Part shown: one piece after another, positions 26,813 to 39,327 of the stretch
Position numbering within the stretch: position 1 is the stretch's first letter
Layout: the number at the start of each line of letters is the position of its first letter
Assembly: GCF_040760005.1 (NCBI RefSeq)
Contig: NZ_CP099760.1
Coordinates: 4,929,501 to 4,993,500, forward strand
Direction of reading: 5' to 3'
DNA: 64,000 bases
Source: Pseudomonas sp. stari2
GTDB lineage: Bacteria; Pseudomonadota; Gammaproteobacteria; Pseudomonadales; Pseudomonadaceae
Made by a program: the position numbers and the translations under genes
The notes under the pieces: generated by a model
Told to the model about the DNA's origin: nothing
The model's database searches: none
What the model saw: only the letters and a program-made list of their open reading frames with translations

Positions 26813-28159
26813 TCAATTGATCTGGAATGGATAAACCGCGCCCAGTTTAAGGATTTGCGTCAGTTCATCCAGTGCCGTCCGGCATTCAAGCAGCAATTGC
26901 GGGTCCGCCAGATCGCTTTCGCTCAGGCGGTCGCGGTAGTGCTTTTCAACCCATGCGGTCAACGAACCGTACAACGGGGCGGTCATGATAACCCCTGGGT
27001 TGACGGCCGCCAGCTCGGTTTCGTTGAGCGCGACGCGCAGTCGCAGGCACGCCGGCCCACCGCCGTTCTGCATGCTTTGCTTGAGGTCGAAAACCTTCAC
27101 TTCACGGATCAGGCCGCCGGAGCTGGTCAGGCCTTGCAGGTAATTCCACACGCGCTCGTTGCCACGGCACTCTTCCGGCACGATCAGCAGCATCGAACCG
27201 TCAGGGCGCGACAGCAGCTGGCTGTTGAACAGGTAGGAACGCACAGCGTCGTCCACGGTGACCGCCGAACGCGGCACGCAGACCGACTGGAACTTGCCGC
27301 CGACCTTGGCCAGTTTGGCTTGCAGCTCTGCCAGCATGTTCTCGGTGTCGAGGAACGCATCCTCGTGATAGAACAGCACCTCGCCGTTGCCCACCGCGAT
27401 CACGTCGTTATGGAACACGCCCTGATCGATCACGGCCGGGTTCTGCTGTGCGTAGACCACGCCGTCATCACGCAGACCGTGCAGACGGGCGACCGCTTGC
27501 GACGCCTCAAGAGTCTGACGCGCCGGGTATTTCTGCGGTGCCGGATAACGGGTGTCGAACGCACTGCGACCGAACACGAAGAACTCGACACCAGCCTCGC
27601 CGTACTCACGGCAGAAACGCGTGTGGTTGGCCGCACCTTCGTCGCCGAACTGTGCCACTGCCGGCAACGCGGCGTGGTGAGCGAAGTGCTGTTGATCGGC
27701 GAACATCGCACCCAGCACGCGGCTGGTGGTCGGGTGCTCGATGCTGCGGTGATATTTGCAATTCAGGTTGGCGGCGGTGAAATGCACGCGACCGTCAGCG
27801 GTGTCGGCACTCGGGCTGACCGTGGCGGCGTTGGCCACCCACATGCTCGACGCCGAGCAGCTGGCAACCAGCAGCGGCATCGCGTCTTTCGCGGCGCGCT
27901 CGATGACCTGCGCGTCGGTACCGCTGAAGCCCAGACGGCGCAAGGCAGCCACGTCCGGACGCTCTTGTGGTGCGAGGACGCCCTGCTGAAAGCCCATTTC
28001 CATCAGCGCTTTCATTTTTGCCAGACCTTGCAGCGCTGCTTCCTTCGGGTTCGAGGATTGCTGGCTGTTGCTCTGGGACGCAACGTTGCCGTAGGACAGA
28101 CCACCGTAGTTATGGGTCGGCCCCACTAGACCGTCAAAATTGACTTCAAAGGATTTCAT
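26813..28159 (-). CDS. astB: N-succinylarginine dihydrolase AstB (AruB)
   Basis: Second step of the AST pathway: converts N2-succinylarginine to N2-succinylornithine with release of ammonia and CO2. The 448-residue amidinotransferase-fold protein starts [20 protein letters not shown]. It has the conserved [21 protein letters not shown] and [17 protein letters not shown] (catalytic His) segments, and the C-terminal active-site region [17 protein letters not shown] follows [10 protein letters not shown] with the nucleophile Cys. The start at 28159 matches the family; a further ATG at 28198 is not conserved. Confidence 0.96.
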   Translation of the reverse strand: MKSFEVNFDGLVGPTHNYGGLSYGNVASQSNSQQSSNPKEAALQGLAKMKALMEMGFQQGVLAPQERPDVAALRRLGFSGTDAQVIERAAKDAMPLLVASCSASSMWVANAATVSPSADTADGRVHFTAANLNCKYHRSIEHPTTSRVLGAMFADQQHFAHHAALPAVAQFGDEGAANHTRFCREYGEAGVEFFVFGRSAFDTRYPAPQKYPARQTLEASQAVARLHGLRDDGVVYAQQNPAVIDQGVFHNDVIAVGNGEVLFYHEDAFLDTENMLAELQAKLAKVGGKFQSVCVPRSAVTVDDAVRSYLFNSQLLSRPDGSMLLIVPEECRGNERVWNYLQGLTSSGGLIREVKVFDLKQSMQNGGGPACLRLRVALNETELAAVNPGVIMTAPLYGSLTAWVEKHYRDRLSESDLADPQLLLECRTALDELTQILKLGAVYPFQIN

Positions 28160-28232
28160 CAGCGAGGCTCCACGAGAATCTGTTTTTATAGGCATCAAAT
28201 AACAATCGAGTGCAATCGAGGCTCGACGCGCC

Positions 28233-30724
<2,492 letters not shown>

Positions 30725-30775
30725 GCTATCTCCTCAAACGGGCCGCCGTGGCCACCCGTGAAACTCGCTAAGGCG

Positions 30776-31795
30776 TTAAACCGCCACCAGGCGCACGCTG
30801 GCACCTTCACCGACGCCCAGGGCTTCGGCCGCTTCCAGATCCAGGGTCACCGGTTTGCCCGGTGCGTAATCCAGTTCCAGCAGTACCGCGCGGTAATCCT
30901 GCAACTGGGCATTGGCCACCAGATACTGGCGTCCGGCACCTTTGACCGGCTCACCGATCTTCACCGGTACCACACGGCTCTGGGCGATCGAACGGATCCC
31001 CGAGACGCGCGCATGCAGGGTCGGGCCGCCGTCGAAAATGTCGATGTAGTGATCGGTCTCGAAGCCTTCGCGCATCAGGATGTCGAAGGTGATCTGCGCA
31101 CGCGGGTGCACCTGGCCCATCGCTTCTTGAGCGGAGTCCGGCAGCAGCGGCACGTAGATCGGGTAGTGCGGCATCAGTTCAGCGAGGAACGTACGGCTTT
31201 TCAAGCCACACAGACGCTCGGCCTCGGCGTAGTTCAGGTCGAAGAAGTTGCGACCGATGGCATCCCAGAACGGCGAGTCGCCGTTCTCGTCGCTGTAACC
31301 GACGATCTCGGTCACCACCGAATCGGCGAAACGCTCCGGATGGCTGGCAACGAACAGCAGACGGCCACGGGAGTTGAGTTCGGCCCAAGGCGAACCCACC
31401 AGCTCGCGCTGCACGTAGAAACTGGTCAGCAAGCTGTTGCCGGTCAGGTCGTGGCATTGCGAGAGCACGTGGATCTTGTTGTGGATCTTCAGCTCGCGGG
31501 AAGCGTGCACGAAGGTCTCGTTGCGAAAGCTGTAGAACGGCTCGGAGTAACCGGCCGACGCAACGATCGCCGAGCAGCCCACCAGTTTGCCGGTGGCGGT
31601 GTCTTCGAGGACGAAGAAATAACTCTCCTCGCCGTTGAAGCTCACTTCGGCGGCAAACGAGGCTTCGCTCGCAGCGATCTTGTCGCTCAGGCGTTCAACG
31701 TCATCCGGCAAGGAAGTGACACCAATCGGGCTGTCCGCAGCCAGACGCTGTACCTCGCCCAGATCAGCCATTTGCGCGGGGCGCATCACCAGCAT
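30776..31795 (-). CDS. aruF: Arginine/ornithine succinyltransferase, alpha subunit AruF
   Basis: Partner of AruG in arginine N-succinyltransferase. The 339-residue protein starts MLVMRPAQMADLGEVQRLAA and shares with AruG the FYSFRNETFVHASRELKIHNK, ENGDSPFWDAIGRNFF and HYIDIFDGGPTLHA blocks. It lies 51 bp upstream of astA and 131 bp downstream of aruC, with an intrinsic terminator-like hairpin in the latter gap. Confidence 0.95.
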   Translation of the reverse strand: MLVMRPAQMADLGEVQRLAADSPIGVTSLPDDVERLSDKIAASEASFAAEVSFNGEESYFFVLEDTATGKLVGCSAIVASAGYSEPFYSFRNETFVHASRELKIHNKIHVLSQCHDLTGNSLLTSFYVQRELVGSPWAELNSRGRLLFVASHPERFADSVVTEIVGYSDENGDSPFWDAIGRNFFDLNYAEAERLCGLKSRTFLAELMPHYPIYVPLLPDSAQEAMGQVHPRAQITFDILMREGFETDHYIDIFDGGPTLHARVSGIRSIAQSRVVPVKIGEPVKGAGRQYLVANAQLQDYRAVLLELDYAPGKPVTLDLEAAEALGVGEGASVRLVAV

Positions 31796-31843
31796 GGTGT
31801 CACTCCTTTCTCTACTTCAGGTCGGCGAAAGCGCCGACTCGGG

Positions 31844-31868
31844 AAAAAAATGCCGGGCAGGCCCGGCA
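31844..31868 (-). terminator. Intrinsic terminator/attenuator between aruC and aruF
   Basis: On the minus strand TGCCGGG / CCCGGCA with a 4-base loop, followed directly by T7. A second hairpin (CTGTCG-ATGA-CGACAG with outer CCGGC/GCCGG pairs, about 31882-31912) precedes it. Both are inside the 131-bp spacer, so part of the aruC transcripts should end here. Confidence 0.75.
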
Positions 31869-31926
31869 CAGGAAAATGGTCCCGGCACCTGTCGATGACG
31901 ACAGACGCCGGGCGGTCTTGCATGAA

Positions 31927-33292
<1,366 letters not shown>

Positions 33293-33460
33293 TATAGCGT
33301 CGCAAAGGCGCAGTTTAAACTGTCGACGCCAATTGCAGCACGCCTTGCGAGCATATCAACGGGAAAGGTTTTGCCTGCGATATCCATGTACCGCACACCC
33401 TCGACGGACAACTGACAAGAGCACACGCAAACCACTACAAAAAAGCATTTCTCCAACGTA

Positions 33461-33502
33461 AAAAAAAAAGCGCCATGGAAATCTGTTCCATGACGCTTTT
33501 TT
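33461..33502 (-). terminator. Intrinsic terminator of aot-argR
   Basis: Stem CATGGAA / TTCCATG extended by GCG/CGC around one mismatch, followed on the minus strand by T10. It lies 13 bp after the argR stop and separates the transport and catabolic operons. Confidence 0.92.
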
Positions 33503-33514
33503 AAGGCTTGCGCC

Positions 33515-34495
33515 CTAACCCCGCTCGGGCGGTACCGACGACAATTCGAACGGGCTGCTACTGCGCCGCTGGTTGCGGTCTTCTCGCGGGGTGGCGCCGA
33601 AGAAGTTGCGATAGGCGCTGGAAAAGTGCGGCCCCGAGGAGAAACCGCAGGACAGGCCGATCTGGATGATCGACTTGCTGGTTTGCATCAACATCTGCCG
33701 AGCCTTGTTCAGGCGCAGTTCCAGGTAGTACTGGCTCGGCACGCGGTTAAGGTATTGCTTGAAGATCCGCTCCAACTGGCGACGGGACACGCACACGTGC
33801 TGGGCGATTTCGTCGGTGGTCAGCGGCTCTTCGATGTTGGCTTCCATCAGCAGCACCGCCTGGGTGAGCTTCGGATGGCTGGAGCCGAGGCGGTTCTGCA
33901 ACGGAATGCGCTGACGCTCACCACCCTCACGGATGCGCTCGACCACGAGCTCTTCGGAGACCGCACCGGCCAGTTCAGCACCGTGATCACGGGCCAGCAC
34001 CGCCAGCAGCAAATCGAGTACCGACATGCCGCCGCACGCGGTCAGGCGATCGCGATCCCAATCGAACAGATGACTGGTGGCGATGACTTTCGGGAAGCGT
34101 TCGGCGAAATCGTCCTGCCAGCGCCAGTGCACCGCCGCCCGGTAACCGTCGAGCAGGCCGAGTTGCGCCAACGGATACACACCCGCCGACAGACCGCCGA
34201 TCACACAACCGGCGCGCACCAACTGCTTGAGTGAACTGCTGAGTGCCGGCGCCAACGTGGTCGGTGGCTCATCGGCGAGCAGGAACAGTTTCTGGAAGTT
34301 TTCGAGTTTGCCGGCCCAGGGTTCGCCGGGCAGTTGCCATTCACCTTCGGTCGGTGCTTCGGCCTGCAGGAACGACAACTCGTAAACCACGTCCGGATGC
34401 ACACGCTGGGCAACACGCAAGGCCTCCTCTGCCAGCGCCAAAGTCAGAGCTTTAGTGCTGGGCCAAATCAGGAAACCAATTCGATGGGCAGTCAT
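33515..34495 (-). CDS. argR: Arginine-responsive transcriptional regulator ArgR (AraC family)
   Basis: Activates arginine catabolism and transport and represses some biosynthesis in pseudomonads; unrelated to E. coli ArgR. The 326-residue protein has an N-terminal DJ-1/PfpI-like sensing domain (about residues 5-190, GGLSAGVYPLAQLGLL). The C-terminal AraC domain has two HTHs (LTTDEIAQHVCVSRRQLERIF and IIQIGLSCGFSSGPHFSSAYR). Start at 34495 (MTAHRIGFLIWPS) is preferred to an ATG 54 bases upstream. It sits between aotP and aruC as in P. aeruginosa. Confidence 0.95.
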   Translation of the reverse strand: MTAHRIGFLIWPSTKALTLALAEEALRVAQRVHPDVVYELSFLQAEAPTEGEWQLPGEPWAGKLENFQKLFLLADEPPTTLAPALSSSLKQLVRAGCVIGGLSAGVYPLAQLGLLDGYRAAVHWRWQDDFAERFPKVIATSHLFDWDRDRLTACGGMSVLDLLLAVLARDHGAELAGAVSEELVVERIREGGERQRIPLQNRLGSSHPKLTQAVLLMEANIEEPLTTDEIAQHVCVSRRQLERIFKQYLNRVPSQYYLELRLNKARQMLMQTSKSIIQIGLSCGFSSGPHFSSAYRNFFGATPREDRNQRRSSSPFELSSVPPERG

Positions 34496-34544
34496 GGCGG
34501 GCGATCCGAAACGTAAACAGAGGGAAAAACCGAAATCGGCTGCA

Positions 34545-34591
34545 ACCAAATTAGACCATCTGGCGCGCTGCGCAGCATGACCTAATTTGGT
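34545..34591. repeat. Long inverted repeat between aotP and argR
   Basis: Perfect 10-bp arms ACCAAATTAG (34545-34554) and CTAATTTGGT (34582-34591), extendable to 15 bp with two mismatches, around a centre that contains the palindrome GCTGCGCAGC. No U-run follows in either direction, so an RNA hairpin controlling argR or a protein operator is more likely than a terminator. Confidence 0.65.
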
Positions 34592-34606
34592 GCATAACGG
34601 GAGCGA

Positions 34607-35371
34607 TTACTTGAGGCTGCCCGAGAGGAATTGTTGCAAACGTTCCGACTGCGGATTGACCAGCACTTCACGCGGGTTGCCGCTTTCTTCGACGACGCCT
34701 TTGTGCAGGAACACCAACTGGTTCGACACTTCACGGGCGAAGCCCATTTCGTGAGTCACCACCACCATGGTGCGGCCTTCCTGAGCGAGGGCCTGCATGA
34801 CTTTCAGCACGTCGCCGACCAGTTCCGGGTCGAGGGCCGAAGTCGGTTCGTCGAACAGCATCACTTCCGGTTCCATCGCCAGCGCACGGGCAATCGCCAC
34901 ACGCTGCTGCTCGCCACCGGACATGTGTCCAGGGAACGCGTCTTTACGATGAGCCACGCCGACCTTGTTCAGGTAGTGCTCGGCTTTCTCGCGGGCTTCG
35001 GCCTTGGACACGCCCAGCACGTGAACCGGGGCTTCCATGATGTTTTCCAGCGCGGTCATGTGCGACCACAGGTTGAAGTGCTGGAACACCATCGACAGGC
35101 GCGAACGCATACGTTGCAGCTGTTTCGGATCAGCGGCTTTCAGCGCGCCATCCTTGTTCGCCACCAGCTTCAACTCTTCGTTGTTAAGCAGGATCTTGCC
35201 CGCGTGCGGCTGCTCGAGCAGGTTGATGCAGCGCAGGAAAGTACTTTTGCCGGAGCCACTGGAGCCGATGATGCTGATCACATCGCCGGCGGCCGCTTTC
35301 AGGGAAACGCCCTTGAGCACTTCGTGACTGCCATAGCGTTTATGCAGGTCTTGGACTTCAAGTTTGTACAT
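34607..35371 (-). CDS. aotP: Arginine/ornithine ABC transporter ATP-binding protein AotP
   Basis: Energises the AotJQMP polar amino-acid importer. The 254-residue ATPase has Walker A GSSGSGKST, Q-loop, signature MSGGEQQRVAIARAL, Walker B EVMLFDEPTSALDPE and the switch His in VVVTHEMGFA. The start at 35371 (MYKLEVQDLHKRYG) is preferred over an ATG five codons upstream. Length and motifs match the HisP/AotP family. Confidence 0.95.
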   Translation of the reverse strand: MYKLEVQDLHKRYGSHEVLKGVSLKAAAGDVISIIGSSGSGKSTFLRCINLLEQPHAGKILLNNEELKLVANKDGALKAADPKQLQRMRSRLSMVFQHFNLWSHMTALENIMEAPVHVLGVSKAEAREKAEHYLNKVGVAHRKDAFPGHMSGGEQQRVAIARALAMEPEVMLFDEPTSALDPELVGDVLKVMQALAQEGRTMVVVTHEMGFAREVSNQLVFLHKGVVEESGNPREVLVNPQSERLQQFLSGSLK

Positions 35372-35394
35372 GCGGTCGGTTCTCACAAAAACAG

Positions 35395-36519
35395 TCAGTC
35401 GTTGAGCAAAGGGCCGTCGCGTAGCGCATCGCGCCCCGCCACTTTGGCCAGCCAGAAACCGGGTTGGGCGTAACGCAGCCGCTCAATGGCAAACAGCACC
35501 CCGGACGTACCAGCACACACCGTGCTGACCCGATCCGACAGCGGATCGATCACTTCGAAAATCTTGTCACCGGCTTCAACCCACTCGCCGGGCTTGCGCA
35601 GAAAACTCACCACGCCAGGATGCGGTGGCAGGAGCAGTTCAGTGCCCTCGAACGGCATGCCTTCGCACGGTTCGTGCGCCGCACTCGGCCACTCGCCACG
35701 GATCAGGCCCTGCTCGGCGAGAAACGCCAGAATGCCTTCGGCCCAGGCTTCGGCCTGCGCTGGTGTGGTGTCAGCCTGACCGCCGAGTTCAACGGTGGTC
35801 GCCAGGCACGCCAGTGGAATCTGCGCGTCCGGGAACAGCCGCGACAGACGCAGCCACGGCAACGAGCAAGCCTCGTCGAACGAGCTGCCGCCGGAATCTT
35901 CCGCCAGCAGGCCGACCTTCACATCCAGGTGCGCGGCGAGCGAGCGCCACTGCGGCCAGTGCTGCGGCAAGGCATACATGTGCAGCGCGGCTTCACAGTC
36001 GCAATGCAGATCCAGCACCACGTCAGCGGTGGCGGCATGTTGCAGCAGGATGCGCTGCATGCCTTGCAACTGGCTGCTGGCCTCGGGCAATGCAGCCAGG
36101 TGATCGGCCATCGCCTGACGGATCAAACGAATGTTGGCGTGCGGATCATCACCGAGTTGTCCTTGAAGCTTCGCGGCCACCGGGGCGCTGAGCTCGACGA
36201 AATCACGGTTGAAGTTCTTGCCGCTGCCGGCCTCGAAACGCCCCTGGTGATTGCCTTGCAGCAACTGGCCAAGCCCCAGCGGGTTGGCCACGGGCACCAG
36301 TTCGATGACGCCGTTGAGCAGGCCCTTGGCTTCGAGTTCGCCGAGGCGTTTTTTCAGTTCCCAGGCAGTGCGCATGCCGGGCAATTCGTCGGCGTGGAGG
36401 CTGGCCTGGATGTAGGCCTTGCGCCCACCACTACGCTCTCTATTTCCAAAGCTGAAGACCGAAATCCGGCGCTCGCTGCCCAGGTGGCTCCACGGCAGAA
36501 CGTGGTCGATGCGTTCCAT
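35395..36519 (-). CDS. aotO: AotO, succinylglutamate desuccinylase/aspartoacylase-family protein
   Basis: Zinc-carboxypeptidase-fold protein (374 residues) encoded inside the arginine transport operon; its exact reaction is not established, and P. aeruginosa AotO was reported dispensable for uptake. Metal ligands are visible: YIQASLHADELPG (His and Glu) and VLDLHCDCEAALH (His). Domain order is AstE/Aspa-like with a C-terminal beta segment (LRKPGEWVEAGDKIFEVID) resembling a lipoyl-like hairpin. One base separates it from the aotM stop. Confidence 0.88.
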   Translation of the reverse strand: MERIDHVLPWSHLGSERRISVFSFGNRERSGGRKAYIQASLHADELPGMRTAWELKKRLGELEAKGLLNGVIELVPVANPLGLGQLLQGNHQGRFEAGSGKNFNRDFVELSAPVAAKLQGQLGDDPHANIRLIRQAMADHLAALPEASSQLQGMQRILLQHAATADVVLDLHCDCEAALHMYALPQHWPQWRSLAAHLDVKVGLLAEDSGGSSFDEACSLPWLRLSRLFPDAQIPLACLATTVELGGQADTTPAQAEAWAEGILAFLAEQGLIRGEWPSAAHEPCEGMPFEGTELLLPPHPGVVSFLRKPGEWVEAGDKIFEVIDPLSDRVSTVCAGTSGVLFAIERLRYAQPGFWLAKVAGRDALRDGPLLND

Positions 36520-36520
36520 A

Positions 36521-37219
36521 TCAGTGCTTCCTCGGGGCCAGGTAGCTCAGCCAGCGACGCTCGGCCAGCTTGAACAGGCGCACCAGAATGAAGGTCAGGC
36601 ACAGGTAGAACACGCCAGCGGTAATGTACGCCTCGAACGGCAGGTAGAACTGCGCGTTGACGGTACGGGCCGCGCCGGTGATGTCGATCAGAGTCACGAT
36701 GGACGCCAGACTGGTGGTCTGCAGCATCATGATCACTTCGTTGCTGTACTGCGGCAGCGCACGGCGCAGGGCCGACGGCAACAGAATGCGCTTGTACATC
36801 TTGACCCGCGACATGCCCATGGCCTTGGCCGCTTCGATCTCACCATTCGGCGTGGCCTTCAGGCTGCCGGCGATGATTTCGGCGGTGTAGGCGCTGGTGT
36901 TGATCGCGAACGCCAGGCACGCACAGAAAGTTGCGCTGGACAGCCACGGCCAGAGGAAGCTTTCACGCACCGCTTCGAACTGGGCCAGACCGTAGTAGAT
37001 CAGGAACAGTTGAACCAGCATCGGCGTGCCGCGAATCACGTAGGTGTAGAGCCACGCCGCGCCGTTGACCACGGCGTTCTTGGAGACGCGCATCAGACCC
37101 AGCGGCAACGCCGCCAGCAGACCGAAGAACAGCGACAGCGCGAGCAACTTGAGGGTGGTCACCAGGCCGCCGAGGTACAGCGGCAGCGACTCCCAAATGA
37201 CGTTGTAGTCGAAGATCAT
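36521..37219 (-). CDS. aotM: Arginine/ornithine ABC transporter permease AotM
   Basis: Inner-membrane permease of the polar amino-acid family, 232 residues with five predicted helices. The ATPase-contact EAA loop reads GEIEAAKAMGMSRVKMYKRI near residues 125-145. It overlaps aotQ by four bases (ATGA), so the two permease subunits are translationally coupled, consistent with a heterodimer. Confidence 0.94.
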   Translation of the reverse strand: MIFDYNVIWESLPLYLGGLVTTLKLLALSLFFGLLAALPLGLMRVSKNAVVNGAAWLYTYVIRGTPMLVQLFLIYYGLAQFEAVRESFLWPWLSSATFCACLAFAINTSAYTAEIIAGSLKATPNGEIEAAKAMGMSRVKMYKRILLPSALRRALPQYSNEVIMMLQTTSLASIVTLIDITGAARTVNAQFYLPFEAYITAGVFYLCLTFILVRLFKLAERRWLSYLAPRKH

Positions 37220-37905
37220 AGATCAGCCGCCCTTACGCCTACCGAGTAGCGCTTCTCAAGGTGACGCAGCGCCAGCAACGAGACACTGGTGATCACCAGG
37301 TACATCGCCGCCACTGCGAGGAAGAAGGTGAAAGGCTCGCGGGTGGCGTCGGCCGCCTGCTTGGCCTTGAACATCATGTCTTGCAGACCGACCACGGAAA
37401 TCAGCGCGGTGGCCTTGGTCAACACCAGCCAGTTGTTGGTGAAGCCCGGAATCGCCAGCCGGATCATCTGCGGCACCAGCACCCGGAAGAACACCTGGAA
37501 GCTGCTCATGCCGTACGCCATACCGGCTTCGGCCTGACCTTTGGGGATCGCCATGAACGCACCACGGAAGGTTTCCGACAGGTACGCACCGAAGATGAAA
37601 CCGAGGGTGCCGATACCGGCGGCCAGCGGGTTCAGGTCGATGTACTCGTCATAGCCGAGCATCGGGGCGACGCGGTTGAGCAGGTCCTGACCGCCGTAGA
37701 AGATCAGCAGGATCAGCACCAGGTCGGGAATCCCGCGGATCACCGTGGAATACAGATCGCCCAGCCAGGCCAGCCAGCGCACTGGCGACAGGCGCAAGGC
37801 GACACCGATCAGCCCGAGAACGATGGCCAGGGCCATGGACGACAAGGCGAGCTGAAGCGTCAGCCAAGCGCCATCGAGGATGACAGCCCCGTAGCCTTTC
37901 AACAT
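37216..37905 (-). CDS. aotQ: Arginine/ornithine ABC transporter permease AotQ
   Basis: Second permease subunit, 229 residues with five predicted helices. The EAA loop reads GQAEAGMAYGMSSFQVFFRV. RGIPDLVLILLIFYG near residue 60 is typical of HisQ/AotQ. It is preceded by a terminator-like hairpin separating it from aotJ and overlaps aotM by ATGA. Confidence 0.94.
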   Translation of the reverse strand: MLKGYGAVILDGAWLTLQLALSSMALAIVLGLIGVALRLSPVRWLAWLGDLYSTVIRGIPDLVLILLIFYGGQDLLNRVAPMLGYDEYIDLNPLAAGIGTLGFIFGAYLSETFRGAFMAIPKGQAEAGMAYGMSSFQVFFRVLVPQMIRLAIPGFTNNWLVLTKATALISVVGLQDMMFKAKQAADATREPFTFFLAVAAMYLVITSVSLLALRHLEKRYSVGVRAADL

Positions 37906-37932
37906 GATTCAGGTCCTCGAAAGTTGGGATGA

Positions 37933-37976
37933 AAAAATGGCGCAAACCGCAGAGATCCTGTTGCTTGCGCCATTTC
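37933..37976 (-). terminator. Attenuating intrinsic terminator between aotJ and aotQ
   Basis: Perfect 11-bp stem AAATGGCGCAA / TTGCGCCATTT followed on the minus strand by a run of T. It occupies the 91-bp aotJ-aotQ gap; such sites after a solute-binding-protein gene are a known way to overproduce the binding protein relative to the membrane subunits. Confidence 0.85.
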
Positions 37977-37996
37977 GGACGGGTCGAGCGACGTCT

Positions 37997-38770
37997 TTAC
38001 TTGCCGTAAATGTCGAAGTCGAAGTACTTGTCCTGGATTTGCTTGTACTTGCCGTTTTCGCGGATGGCCGCGATGGCAGTATTGATCTTGTCTTTCAGGG
38101 CGTCGCCCTTGCGTACTGCGATACCTACGCCGTCGCCGAAGTATTTTTCATCGGTGAACTGCGGGCCGACGAACGCAAAGCCTTTGCCGGCGTCGGTTTT
38201 CAGGAAGCCGTCGTTCAGCAGAGTAGCGTCCGCCACGGTGCCGTCGAGGCGACCGGCGGCCACGTCGAGGTAGATTTCGTTCTGCGAGCCGTACGGCTTG
38301 ATCTCGGCACCCAGCGGCGCCAGGACTTCACGGGCGAAACGTTCGTGGATCGAACCACGCTGCACGCCGATGTTCTTGCCCTTGAGTTCGGTCAGCTTGT
38401 CGCTGACCACGGTGCCTTCCTTCATGACCAGGCGGGCCGGGGTGTTGTAGTACTTGTTGGTGAAGTCCACGGACTTCTTGCGGTCTTCAGTGATCGACAT
38501 GGACGAGAGGATCGCGTCGATCTTGCGCACTTTCAGTGCCGGGATCAGACCGTCGAACTCTTGCTCGACCCACTGGCACTTGACCTTCATTTCTTCGCAC
38601 AGTGCGTTGCCGATGTCGTAGTCGAAACCGACGATGCTGCCGTCCGGGGCTTTGGATGCGAATGGAGGGTAAGCCGCTTCGATACCGATTTTCAGAGGCT
38701 TTTCATCGGCGAATGTCGGCAGGGACAGCACGGACAGTGCCAGGGCGCCAAGCAGCACAAGTTTCTTCAT
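37997..38770 (-). CDS. aotJ: Arginine/ornithine-binding periplasmic protein AotJ
   Basis: Solute receptor of the importer, 257 residues. A Sec signal peptide ([20 protein letters not shown], cleavage before DEKP) is followed by a type 2 periplasmic-binding fold: [20 protein letters not shown], the family signature [11 protein letters not shown], and ligand-site residues in [15 protein letters not shown]. Start at 38770 (MKKLVLLG) is clear. First gene of the aot operon. Confidence 0.95.
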   Translation of the reverse strand: MKKLVLLGALALSVLSLPTFADEKPLKIGIEAAYPPFASKAPDGSIVGFDYDIGNALCEEMKVKCQWVEQEFDGLIPALKVRKIDAILSSMSITEDRKKSVDFTNKYYNTPARLVMKEGTVVSDKLTELKGKNIGVQRGSIHERFAREVLAPLGAEIKPYGSQNEIYLDVAAGRLDGTVADATLLNDGFLKTDAGKGFAFVGPQFTDEKYFGDGVGIAVRKGDALKDKINTAIAAIRENGKYKQIQDKYFDFDIYGK

Positions 38771-38948
38771 CTTGGGACTCCATCGGTAAAGGGCAAAACG
38801 GCAGAGTGAGCGACAGCCCAATATGCGAATGGGTGAAACGAAATCGGTTGCTACGTGCGTAGGACATTTCTGGTCAAAACCGCGAAGGCTTCAACGCAAG
38901 CCACGACGAGCGAGTGATCGGCATTCTAACGACAGGCCCGAAGCCGAT

Positions 38949-38965
38949 ATTTCTTCAATGCGACA
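38949..38965 (-). promoter_or_regulatory. ArgR-type half-site upstream of aotJ
   Basis: The minus strand reads TGTCGCATTGAAGAAAT, close to the half-site TGTCGC-N8-AAA and very like the one upstream of aruC (TGTCGCATTG shared). It lies about 180 bp before aotJ. The 557-bp gap 38771-39327 otherwise holds two hairpins listed separately and no gene. Confidence 0.6.
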
Positions 38966-39147
38966 ACTAATTACAGATGCACCGAGAAACGCGCTTGAGC
39001 ACATTGACAGCTCCGCAATTTCATGCAAGAGCGAAAGACAGTGAACCGATCTATGCTGCAAATTGCGGGCCTATTATTCGCAAACCCTTCTAATCCGGCA
39101 AGCGTGGGGTTGTGTCTTATTTTTCACCGGGGGTTTTGAGGCCCGAA

Positions 39148-39178
39148 AACGGGGCGATGCGTTTCCGGACGCCCCGTT
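39148..39178. terminator. Hairpin in the aotJ-acsA gap
   Basis: AACGGGGCG / CGCCCCGTT, 9-bp stem with a 13-base loop and TTTTC on the minus-strand exit. Weak terminator or a second barrier after acsA. Confidence 0.4.
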
Positions 39179-39270
39179 GCGGAGCGGGCGGTTACACATT
39201 CAGTTACTTGAAGGCGAACGGGTAACAGTGGGAAGAGCCTGACGGATGAAACCGATAATTATTGAAAAAC

Positions 39271-39308
39271 AAAAAGCCCCGCCCGACGCGATGCCGGACG
39301 GGGCTTTT
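39271..39308 (-). terminator. Intrinsic terminator of acsA
   Basis: AAAAGCCCCG / CGGGGCTTTT outer stem with an inner CCG/CGG pair set; on the minus strand it ends in TTTTTGTTTTTC. It begins 20 bp after the acsA stop. Confidence 0.85.
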
Positions 39309-39327
39309 CAGCCTTCAGACCCGCCGC

